From: Chitinimonas sp. BJYL2 | Lineage (GTDB): Bacteria; Pseudomonadota; Gammaproteobacteria; Burkholderiales; Chitinimonadaceae | DNA length: 64,000 bases | Assembly: GCF_027257935.1 (NCBI RefSeq) | Contig: NZ_JANZKW010000001.1 | Coordinates: 434,001 to 498,000, forward strand | Direction of reading: 5' to 3' | Shown here: piece after piece, positions 57,260 to 64,000 of the stretch | Layout of the letters: each line of letters starts with the position of its first letter | How positions within the stretch are numbered: position 1 is the stretch's first letter | The notes under the pieces: model-generated | Told to the model about the DNA's origin: nothing | Databases searched by the model: none | Seen by the model: only the letters and a program-made list of their open reading frames with translations | Program-made: the position numbers and the translations under genes

Positions 57260-58261
57260 TTACTTGCGGGTGTACACCTGATCAAAGCTGCCGCCGTCGT
57301 CGAAGTGGGTTTTCTGGGCCTTGCGCCAGCCACCGAACACCTCGTCCACGGTGAACAGCTTCACCGCCGGGAACTGGTTAGCGTACTTCTTGAATACCGC
57401 CGGATCTTGCGGACGCAGATAGTTCTGCGCGGCGATCTCCTGCGCAGCCGGCGTCCACAGGAACTTCAGGTATTCCTCGGCGGCCTTGCGCGTGCCCTTC
57501 TTGTCCACGACCTTGTCCACGATGGTCACCGGCGGCTCAGCACGGATGCTGAGCGTGGGATACACCACCTCGAACTGGCCACGGCCGAATTCACGGGCAA
57601 TCATTTCGGCTTCGTTCTCGAAGGTCAGCAACACATCGCCGATCTGGCGCTGCATGAAGGTGGTGGTGGCGGCGCGGCCACCGGCATCAAGCACCGGCAC
57701 GTTCTTGAGCAGGGCACTCACGAACTCGCGGGCCTTCTGTTCATTGCCGCCGGGCTGGCGCAGTGCATAGCCCCAGGCAGCCAGATAGCTGTAGCGACCG
57801 TTGCCGGTCACCTTGGGGTTGGGCATCACTACCTGCACACCCGGCTTGACCAGATCAGACCAATCCTTGATCTGCTTGGGGTTGCCCTTGCGCACGATCA
57901 GCACTTGCAGGCTGGTGAACGGCAGGCTGTTGTTGGGCAGGCGGGTGGCCCAGTTTTCGGGGATCAGCTTGGCCTTGTCGTGCAGGGCATCGATATCAGG
58001 CGGCATGTTCATGGTGATCACATCGGCGGCCAGGCCGTCGATGACCGAGCGGGCCTGCTTGCCCGAGCCGCCGTGCGACTGCTGGATCACCACATCTTCA
58101 CCGGTCTTGGCCTTGTAGCTTTTGACGAAAGCCGGGTTCAGATCCTTGTAGAAGTCGCGCATGACGTCATACGAGACATTGAGCAGTTCGGGGCCGGCCA
58201 GCGCGGCGGCAGACAGGCTGGTGGCCAGTGCGGCAGCAATCAGGCGATGCAGGGTCTTCAT
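57260..58261 (-). CDS. sbp: Sulfate-binding protein, copy 1
   Basis: 333 residues from the ATG at 58261. Signal peptide MKTLHRLIAAALATSLSAAALA, mature start near [16 protein letters not shown]. The sulfate/thiosulfate-binding block [18 protein letters not shown] is diagnostic, with LPNNSLPFTSLQVLIVRKGN and the KKGTRKAAEEYLKFLW tail. First gene of the sbp-cysT-cysW-cysA unit. Confidence 0.95.
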   Translation of the reverse strand: MKTLHRLIAAALATSLSAAALAGPELLNVSYDVMRDFYKDLNPAFVKSYKAKTGEDVVIQQSHGGSGKQARSVIDGLAADVITMNMPPDIDALHDKAKLIPENWATRLPNNSLPFTSLQVLIVRKGNPKQIKDWSDLVKPGVQVVMPNPKVTGNGRYSYLAAWGYALRQPGGNEQKAREFVSALLKNVPVLDAGGRAATTTFMQRQIGDVLLTFENEAEMIAREFGRGQFEVVYPTLSIRAEPPVTIVDKVVDKKGTRKAAEEYLKFLWTPAAQEIAAQNYLRPQDPAVFKKYANQFPAVKLFTVDEVFGGWRKAQKTHFDDGGSFDQVYTRK

Positions 58262-58301
58262 GATGGGAACACTCCTCAAGCTTTGGTGACGGGAATTTAG
58301 C

Positions 58302-58345
58302 AGTGCGCTTTTATAACCATAAAGAATTTTTGATTCCGCGCTGAT
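58302..58345 (-). promoter_or_regulatory. AT-rich region upstream of sbp copy 1, possible CysB site
   Basis: An AT-rich stretch directly upstream of sbp, reading AAAAATT then GTTATAA on the minus strand. The same two elements occur upstream of sbp copy 2. CysB-type activators bind long AT-rich sites in front of sulfate genes; this match is only compositional. Confidence 0.35.
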
Positions 58346-58351
58346 AACCGA

Positions 58352-58894
58352 TCAGCCATCCATTGGGGCCGGCGCCAGCGTTTCACCACGCACCCCGAAA
58401 CCCTCGCCCAGATAGCTATCAAGCACGCCTTGCGGCAAACCCTCCGGCACCAGCAACACCACCCGGTCCGGCGCAATATCAAAATGCGCCAGCATGCGCG
58501 CAAAGGTGCGGCCATGCGCAGCCTGCACGTAGTCGAAAAGACGCGAATGCACCGGCAGCAGCAGCGGTTCAGTCTGCGCCGCAACAACACAGTGATTCAG
58601 GGTATGGATCAGCCGGCACAGGCGATCGAGCTTGAGCAGACCATCCGCCCCGGAGGCAAGCCGGAACAACTGCTCAGGCGGCACCTCGATACCATCCCCC
58701 CGACGGGCGTGCAGCCTGGCCAGCGGCAAGCTGGCACTCCCGACGCCATGGCGCTCATAGCGACTGCGCAGCTCGCACTTGAAATAGCGCCCATGGACCC
58801 CGGTGGCATCCAGCCCTAGCGGAAAGCCCGCTACCCAGCTGGCGGGCAGGGTGGCCAAGCGCGTAGCGAGTGCATGGCGCTGCTCGGGGTTCAT
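58352..58894 (-). CDS. Degenerate EAL-like protein (N-terminal half only)
   Basis: 180 residues from the ATG at 58894. The order LARLHARRGDG, VPPEQLFRLAS, LKLDRLCRLIHTLN, LLLPVHSRLFDYVQ and DIAPDRVVLLVPEG follows the first half of an EAL domain (c-di-GMP phosphodiesterase). The catalytic E-A/V-L motif reads LAR, and the second half of the barrel is absent, so no enzyme activity is expected. It sits 90 bases upstream of sbp on the same strand and may be a regulatory protein; this is inference and the EAL resemblance is my own reading. Confidence 0.55.
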   Translation of the reverse strand: MNPEQRHALATRLATLPASWVAGFPLGLDATGVHGRYFKCELRSRYERHGVGSASLPLARLHARRGDGIEVPPEQLFRLASGADGLLKLDRLCRLIHTLNHCVVAAQTEPLLLPVHSRLFDYVQAAHGRTFARMLAHFDIAPDRVVLLVPEGLPQGVLDSYLGEGFGVRGETLAPAPMDG

Positions 58895-58911
58895 GATGGG
58901 CTTCCTCAAAG

Positions 58912-58936
58912 AAAAGGGCCCGGACTAGCCGGGCCC
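58912..58936 (-). terminator. Rho-independent terminator after the porin gene
   Basis: Minus strand GGGCCCGG-CTAGT-CCGGGCCC (8-bp stem) followed by TTTTCTTT, 31 bases past the porin stop. Confidence 0.88.
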
Positions 58937-58967
58937 GACGGCGGGAGGGCCGATACCGATCTATTGA

Positions 58968-60011
58968 TCAGAAGTTATGGCGAATGGCCACACCCAATAC
59001 GCGCGGATCATTGCCGGCCAAGGGCGTGAACTTGTTGCTGCCGTAATCGAAGCGGGCGCGGGCATTGGCTTCGTTCTGGATGGCCGCGTAGTAGGCGTAG
59101 ACGGTGCTGCGCTTGCTCAGTGCGTAATCGATCTGCGCCGAGTAGAAGTCCACCCCATCACGCGCATTGCCAGCCGACTCATCGGCCTGTGCCACCGCCG
59201 CACGTAGTGTGGTCTTGCCGAGCGCATAGGCGGCTTGCAGGGTCCACGTGTCCACGGACTTTTCAGCGGCACCGCTGGCGCCGTTATCGAGCTTGCTCCA
59301 CGCAGCACCCAGCGTCAGTTGATCGAGCTTGATGCTGCCGATCAGCTTGATGGCAGTAAGGTCGGCACCGCGTGCAGTGGGCTCGTTCTTGCGGTCGTAA
59401 GCGGCGCCCACGTTCCAGGTCTTGGTGGCGTACTCTGCCGAACCCGAAAGCGTGTCGCGGCGGGAGCCGGCTGTCGCACCGGTGTAGGTGCCCTTGTTCT
59501 CGTCGGGCGAGTAACCGAGCTTGAACTGGAAGCCATCCCAGTTAGGGCTGTGGTACTGGACCGTATTGGTCTGGCGGGTATGCACATTCAGGCCCGAGGC
59601 CTTGCCATGCGTCACGTGCTCCAGCGGATCAGCCTGATTCCACAGCAGGTCCACGCCCTTGGCCAGCAGCTTGAACGGGGTATCGGTGTTGCCGGCGATC
59701 ACGCTGCCGAAGTCGCCACGCAGGCCGACAAAGCTGTTACGGCTGGCAAAGTTGCCGCTGTTGGCGCTGTCGTCAAAACCGACCGTACTTTCCACCTGCC
59801 AGATCGCCTTGAGTCCATCGCCCAGGTTTTCCTCGCCCTTGAAACCGATGCGCGAAGCCAGGCTTTGCACGACGAAACGGCTGGTCTTGCCATCGTCGTT
59901 CGATTCGACGCCGACATCGGCGCGACCATACAGGGTGACGTTATTGTCATTGGCCAGCACAGGGGCGGCCAGGGCAGCCAGTACGGCAGCAGTGAGAATG
60001 CGGTTGGACAT
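58968..60011 (-). CDS. General porin (Gram-negative PorB/Omp32 type)
   Basis: 347-residue outer-membrane beta-barrel. Signal peptide MSNRILTAAVLAALAAPVLA, then NDNNVTLYGRADVGVESN, the classic betaproteobacterial porin start. SRIGFKGEENLGDGLKAIWQ and NSFVGLRGDFGSVIAGNTDTP are family blocks and the C-terminus ends in HNF with the terminal Phe needed for BAM insertion. It lies between the two sulfate-binding genes, so it may be induced under sulfate limitation. Confidence 0.94.
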   Translation of the reverse strand: MSNRILTAAVLAALAAPVLANDNNVTLYGRADVGVESNDDGKTSRFVVQSLASRIGFKGEENLGDGLKAIWQVESTVGFDDSANSGNFASRNSFVGLRGDFGSVIAGNTDTPFKLLAKGVDLLWNQADPLEHVTHGKASGLNVHTRQTNTVQYHSPNWDGFQFKLGYSPDENKGTYTGATAGSRRDTLSGSAEYATKTWNVGAAYDRKNEPTARGADLTAIKLIGSIKLDQLTLGAAWSKLDNGASGAAEKSVDTWTLQAAYALGKTTLRAAVAQADESAGNARDGVDFYSAQIDYALSKRSTVYAYYAAIQNEANARARFDYGSNKFTPLAGNDPRVLGVAIRHNF

Positions 60012-60144
60012 GGGGTTCCCTTTCTTGTGTGTTATGGGTGCAAGGACGCAGGCGGCCCTGCCGGGTCAAGCCTGACCGGCTGCGTCGGTATTCGTAAGGC
60101 GGATAACAGACAGATCAGCCGCCTGCACGTGGCAGGCGTGCTGC

Positions 60145-61146
60145 TTACTTGCCGGTGTAGATCTGGTCGAAGATGCCACCGTCACCGAAGTGGGTCTTCT
60201 GGGCCTGACGCCAGCTGCCGAAGTGCTCTTCCAGCTTGAACAGCTTCACCTTGGGGAACTGCGCAGCGTACTTCTGGGCAATGGCCGGATCAGTCGGACG
60301 GTAGTAGTTCTGGGCGGCCAGCTCCTGGCCCACCGGGCTGTACAGGTAGTTCAGGTAGGCCTCGGCCACCTTACGGGTGCCTTTCTTGTCGACCACCTTG
60401 TCCACCACAGCAACCGGCGGCTCGGCGAGGATGGAAATCGACGGGGCAACGATATCGAACTTGTCCGGACCCAGTTCCTTCACGGCCAGCACGGCTTCAT
60501 TTTCCCAGGAGATGAACACATCGCCCTGACCGCGCTGGGTAAAGGTGATCAGCGAACCACGGGCGCCGGTATCAAGGATGGGGACGTTCTTGTACAGACG
60601 CTGCACAAAGTCACGCGCCTTGGCTTCGTTACCGCCAGGCTGCTTGAGCGCGTAGCCCCAGGCGGCCAGGTAGTTCCAGCGGGCGCCGCCGCTGGTCTTG
60701 GGATTGGGGGTGATCACCTTCACATCGGCGCGGACCAGATCGTTCCAGTCCTTGATCGCCTTGGGGTTACCCTTGCGCACCAGGAACACGATGGTGGAGC
60801 TGTAAGGCGCGCTATTGTGCTTGAGGCGCTTTTGCCAATCGGGTGACAGCAGCTTGGCCTGATCGGCGATTTCATCAATGTCATAAGCCAGCGCCAGGGT
60901 CACCACATCAGCCTGCAGGCCATCGATCACCGAGCGCGCCTGCTTGCCGGAGCCACCGTGTGATTGCTTGACGACGACATCGTCACCCGTTTTCTTCTTC
61001 CAGTCAGCCGCGAAGGCTTTGTTGAAATCCTGGTACAGCTCGCGAGTCGGGTCATAAGATACGTTCAGCAGTTCCACCTCGGCCGCGATTGCGGACAGGG
61101 GCAGCAGGGCGGTCGCCAGCAGAATGGCCAAGGTAGTGCGCTTCAT
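60145..61146 (-). CDS. sbp: Sulfate-binding protein, copy 2
   Basis: 333 residues from the ATG at 61146; the frame from 61311 adds 55 residues with no signal-like sequence. Signal peptide [21 protein letters not shown], then [19 protein letters not shown]. The [18 protein letters not shown] block and C-terminal region match copy 1; the two proteins are clear paralogs of equal length. No permease follows; the next gene is the porin. It may supply a second specificity (sulfate versus thiosulfate or another oxyanion) to the shared CysTWA core. Confidence 0.94.
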   Translation of the reverse strand: MKRTTLAILLATALLPLSAIAAEVELLNVSYDPTRELYQDFNKAFAADWKKKTGDDVVVKQSHGGSGKQARSVIDGLQADVVTLALAYDIDEIADQAKLLSPDWQKRLKHNSAPYSSTIVFLVRKGNPKAIKDWNDLVRADVKVITPNPKTSGGARWNYLAAWGYALKQPGGNEAKARDFVQRLYKNVPILDTGARGSLITFTQRGQGDVFISWENEAVLAVKELGPDKFDIVAPSISILAEPPVAVVDKVVDKKGTRKVAEAYLNYLYSPVGQELAAQNYYRPTDPAIAQKYAAQFPKVKLFKLEEHFGSWRQAQKTHFGDGGIFDQIYTGK

Positions 61147-61417
61147 GTTCGTGTGCTCCGTATGGTGGGTTGACGGCTGCACTCTAGCGCTCAGCGAACA
61201 AATGAAAAAAGAATAACAAACTAATTTTTTATATCTTTTAGATTTATAGAACCCACTCATGCCCGCCCGCAAAGGCGCTTGCATACGCTGCTTATAATCT
61301 TGTACGGGCATCAGTCGGTCACAGAGCGGGTGCTAAACTTCGTCGCAAACGAAACTTGTCCGCATTCTCAAGGTCAGTTTCCCGCTTCCCTTGCCTCCTC
61401 CAACCGAGAAATCACCC
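61147..61417. other. Divergent intergenic region, sbp copy 2 / efflux adaptor
   Basis: 271 bases. The part near sbp (about 61197-61255) is very AT-rich and carries AAAAAATT and GTTAT on the minus strand, as upstream of sbp copy 1, so it may be a CysB-type control region. TATAAT at 61293-61298 is a possible -10 for the adaptor gene, without a clear -35. No small gene is supported. Confidence 0.4.
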
Positions 61418-62557
61418 ATGTCCCGCCCCATTCTTCCCTGGCTGCTCGGCACTGGCGTTGTTGCCGTTGTTGCCTGGGCTGCGTTCAAACCCGCTGCCGC
61501 CGGCGGCCCGGAAGGTTCGGGTGACAAAGCCCAACTGGTCACCACCCTGATCGCCCAGGCGCGCGATGTGCCGCTGCGCGTTGAAGCCCAGGGCACGGTG
61601 ACTGCGCTTAACTCGGTGGAGCTCAGGCCGCAGGTGTCGTCCACGATCCGCACCATCCATGTCCGAGAGGGTCAGGATGTGCGTGCGGGCCAGGTCTTGT
61701 TCACGCTCGATACGCGCAACGATGCCGCCAAGGTCGCGCAATCCGATGCCGATCTGGCGCAGGTACGGGCCCAACTCAAGGATGCCGAGCGTGCACTGGC
61801 AAGGGCGCAAGAGCTGCGGCGGCAGAACTTCGTGTCACAAAGCGCGGTGGATAGCGCCCAGTCGAGTGCCGACGCACTCAAGGCCAGCCTGGCCGCGCGG
61901 GAAGCCGCACTGGGCTCGGCCAAAGTCGCCCTCAGTTACCAGACCATTACCGCCCCATTTGCCGGCCGTATCGGTGCCATCGATGTGCATCCGGGCGCGT
62001 TGGTGCAGCCGGGCATGGCCGCACCGCTGACCACCATCACCCAGCTGGATCCGGTCTCGGTTGCCTTCACCCTGCCGGAGCGCGAACTCTCGCGTTTGCT
62101 GGCGAGCCAGGCACAGGGCGAGGCCCCGGCGCAGGTGCTGCCGGATCAAGGCAAGCCCATACCGGGCAAGCTGCGCTTTGTGGACAACAAGGTCGATACC
62201 GCCACTGGCACGATTCTGGTCAAGGCTGAATTCCCCAACACCCAACGTCTGCTGTGGCCCGGCGCCTTTGCCCGCGTGGCGATCGAGTTGGGCACCGAGA
62301 AGCAGGCTGTGGTCCTGCCCTCGGGCGCGCTGCAAACGGGCCCGCAGGGCGGCTTTGTCTATGTGGTCGCTGATGACAACACAGTGAAACCACAACCGAT
62401 CAAACTGAGCCGCATGATCACCGAAGAGGGCAAGCAGTTCGGCATCGTGTCGGGCGTGAAGGCCGGCAACAAGGTGGTGGTTGAGGGCGGCGGGAATCTG
62501 CGTCCCGGCGCCACCGTGAAAGAAGCCGCCAAAGACGCTGGCAAGAGCGACAAGTAA
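61418..62557 (+). CDS. RND efflux periplasmic adaptor (MdtA/AcrA family)
   Basis: 379 residues from the ATG at 61418. An N-terminal anchor helix (ILPWLLGTGVVAVVAWAAF), then the membrane-fusion-protein layout: lipoyl half VTALNSVELRPQVSSTIRTI, a coiled-coil hairpin rich in Ala/Arg/Gln (about 110-170), the second lipoyl half ITAPFAGRIGAIDVHPGALV, beta-barrel and membrane-proximal domains. It is not a lipoprotein (no lipobox). The partner pump gene starts 88 bases downstream. Confidence 0.93.
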   Translation: MSRPILPWLLGTGVVAVVAWAAFKPAAAGGPEGSGDKAQLVTTLIAQARDVPLRVEAQGTVTALNSVELRPQVSSTIRTIHVREGQDVRAGQVLFTLDTRNDAAKVAQSDADLAQVRAQLKDAERALARAQELRRQNFVSQSAVDSAQSSADALKASLAAREAALGSAKVALSYQTITAPFAGRIGAIDVHPGALVQPGMAAPLTTITQLDPVSVAFTLPERELSRLLASQAQGEAPAQVLPDQGKPIPGKLRFVDNKVDTATGTILVKAEFPNTQRLLWPGAFARVAIELGTEKQAVVLPSGALQTGPQGGFVYVVADDNTVKPQPIKLSRMITEEGKQFGIVSGVKAGNKVVVEGGGNLRPGATVKEAAKDAGKSDK

Positions 62558-62645
62558 GCCCCATGCCGGGCGCGGCCACGGGCTTTCGCGCCCGCCGCGC
62601 CACACCGAGCACGACTGACGACGCGCACCGACCGAGTCCCCTTAC

Positions 62646-64000
62646 ATGCATATTTCCGAACTCTGTATCCGCCGCCCGGTGATGACCACGCTGTTGTCGA
62701 TCTCGGTCGTCATTGCGGGGATGTTTGCCTACCAGAAGCTGCCGATTGCAGCCCTGCCCTCGTTCGATACCCCCACGATCAACGTCTCGGCCAACCTGCC
62801 GGGGGCCTCGCCTGAAACCATGGCAGCCTCGGTGGCCACGCCGCTGGAGAAGCAGTTCTCCACCATTGCCGGCCTCAAGCTGATCACCTCGAACTCACGC
62901 CAGGGCAGCACCAATATCACGCTGGAGTTCGATGACGATCGCGATATCGACAAAGCGGCCGTTGATGTCCAGGCCGCACTGCTGCAGGCACAGCGTTCGC
63001 TGCCGGACGACATGCCCGACCTGCCGTCCTACCGCAAGGTCAACCCGGCTGATGCGCCGGTCATCCTGATCAGCCTGACCTCTCCCTCGCTGCCGCTGTC
63101 GGAACTCAATGATTACGCCGAGAACCTGATCTCGCCCAACCTCGCCACCATTGCCGGCGTGGCCCAGGTGAATGTGTTCGGCCAGCGCAAGTACGCAGTG
63201 CGCATCAGTGTCGATCCCGACAAGCTTGCCGCACGCAATCTGACGCTGTCAGAAGTGTCCGCCGCCCTACGTGCTGCCAATGCCAACACCCCGGTGGGCG
63301 TGCTCGACGGCCAGCGCCAGCAGCTGATCATCGAGGCCAACAAGCAGCTGACCAACGCCGCTGCCTTCCGCAAAGTCATCATCGCCACCCAGCAAGGCCG
63401 GCCAGTGCGGCTGGAAGATGTGAGCCGTGTGGAAGACAGCATCCAGAGCGTGACCTCGGCCGCCTATGTGAACGGTGAACTGGGTCTGGTGATGGGCGTA
63501 CAGCGCCAGCCCGGCGCCAATACCGTGGCCGTGGTCGACCGTATCCGCGACGTGATGCCGGGCCTGATCGAGCAGATGCCCGATTCGGTATCGGTGGCGT
63601 TCCGCAACGACCGTTCGGTCTCGATCCGCGAAGCCATCCATGATGTGAACTTCACCCTGGCACTCACCGTGGTACTGGTCGTGCTGGTGATCTTCCTGTT
63701 CCTGCGCCGCGCCACGGCCACGCTGATTCCCACCGTCACCCTGCCGATCTCGCTGATTTCGACCTTTGCGCTGATGCTCTGGCTGGGCAGTTCGCTCAAC
63801 AACATCTCCCTGCTGGGCATTACCCTGGCCGTGGGGCTGGTGGTGGATGACGCCATCGTGGTGCTCGAAAACATCGTGCGCCACATCGAGGAAGGCATGC
63901 AGCCTTTCGAGGCGGCCATCAAGGGTTCACGCGAGGTGGGGTTCACCATCGTGTCGATCTCGCTCTCGCTGGTGGCCGTATTCATTCCGATCTTTTACAT
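62646..64000 (+). CDS. RND efflux inner-membrane pump, 3' part missing
   Basis: About 451 codons are open to the right edge, under half of a normal RND pump (about 1030). MHISELCIRRPVMTTLLSIS is the standard start; the porter-domain sequence PSFDTPTINVSANLPGASPE and the TM4 motif GLVVDDAIVVLENIVRH with the paired Asp residues (proton relay) are present. The sequence is nearest the MdtB/MdtC-MexB group. Substrates cannot be read. Confidence 0.94.
   Translation, partial: MHISELCIRRPVMTTLLSISVVIAGMFAYQKLPIAALPSFDTPTINVSANLPGASPETMAASVATPLEKQFSTIAGLKLITSNSRQGSTNITLEFDDDRDIDKAAVDVQAALLQAQRSLPDDMPDLPSYRKVNPADAPVILISLTSPSLPLSELNDYAENLISPNLATIAGVAQVNVFGQRKYAVRISVDPDKLAARNLTLSEVSAALRAANANTPVGVLDGQRQQLIIEANKQLTNAAAFRKVIIATQQGRPVRLEDVSRVEDSIQSVTSAAYVNGELGLVMGVQRQPGANTVAVVDRIRDVMPGLIEQMPDSVSVAFRNDRSVSIREAIHDVNFTLALTVVLVVLVIFLFLRRATATLIPTVTLPISLISTFALMLWLGSSLNNISLLGITLAVGLVVDDAIVVLENIVRHIEEGMQPFEAAIKGSREVGFTIVSISLSLVAVFIPIFY

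Noticed and set aside
58352-58894. Active c-di-GMP phosphodiesterase in the sulfate locus
   Set aside because: The EAL motif and the second half of the domain are missing.

Overview
The window is about 64 kb of GC-rich bacterial chromosome, with gaps mostly under 100 bases and no rRNA, tRNA, phage, IS element or CRISPR array that I could recognise. The housekeeping content points to a Betaproteobacterium, and the gene mix fits the Neisseriales best: valS, hemH, amiC-tsaE/queG, murI, purB, rsmD/ftsY-ftsE-ftsX-rpoH, a CIRCE element in front of rpoH, and a PorB-type porin. No taxonomic marker here gives a genus.

Region 1 (1-22.3 kb) is ordinary core chromosome: a DMT permease cut by the left edge, valS, an orphan FecCD-type permease, a BNR-repeat protein paired with a MoaD/ThiS-like beta-grasp protein, hemH with a coupled lipoprotein, amiC-tsaE divergent from queG, murI, purB, a YdgA-like protein, ppnP, an antiporter coupled to rsmD, then ftsY, ftsE, ftsX, a periplasmic binding protein and rpoH.

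Region 2 (22.5-48.9 kb) is the most remarkable part. After ugd, every gene from 48887 down to 23950 is on the minus strand. In transcription order the locus contains: HscC-type Hsp70 with two J-like partners; a CHASE2 Ser/Thr kinase, a PP2C phosphatase and a double-FHA protein; a CHASE2 adenylate cyclase and a cAMP-phosphodiesterase-like metallo-hydrolase; a GAF-containing PilB/GspE-type assembly ATPase; a GAF-HD-GYP (c-di-GMP hydrolase type) protein; three very short type IV pilins (60-63 residues), two of them each followed by a secreted six-cysteine partner of about 117 residues; an ABC-2 exporter split by a membrane-anchored protein; two tandem TPR-GT41 (OGT/SPINDLY-like) glycosyltransferases; UDP-glucuronate decarboxylase; and a methyltransferase. 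The short-pilin plus separate-partner layout resembles the split PilA-N/PilA-C pilin of Geobacter. I read this as a split-minipilin filament system with its own signalling (phosphorylation, cAMP, c-di-GMP), and probably its own glycosylation. All three pilin genes carry a GG-N10-GC (-24/-12) sigma-54 signature upstream, and each pilin-partner cassette ends in its own terminator. Platform protein, secretin and prepilin peptidase genes are not in the window.

Region 3 (49-54.4 kb) holds cytochrome b561 with two YceI proteins, a sodium:solute symporter, a small AT-rich membrane protein beside a perfect 26-base palindrome, and an M48 metallopeptidase fused to a C-terminal pilin-like segment.

Region 4 (54.4-64 kb) is a sulfate uptake locus (cysA, cysW, cysT, two sulfate-binding protein genes, a porin and a degenerate EAL-like protein), followed by an RND efflux adaptor and the first part of its inner-membrane pump, cut by the right edge.
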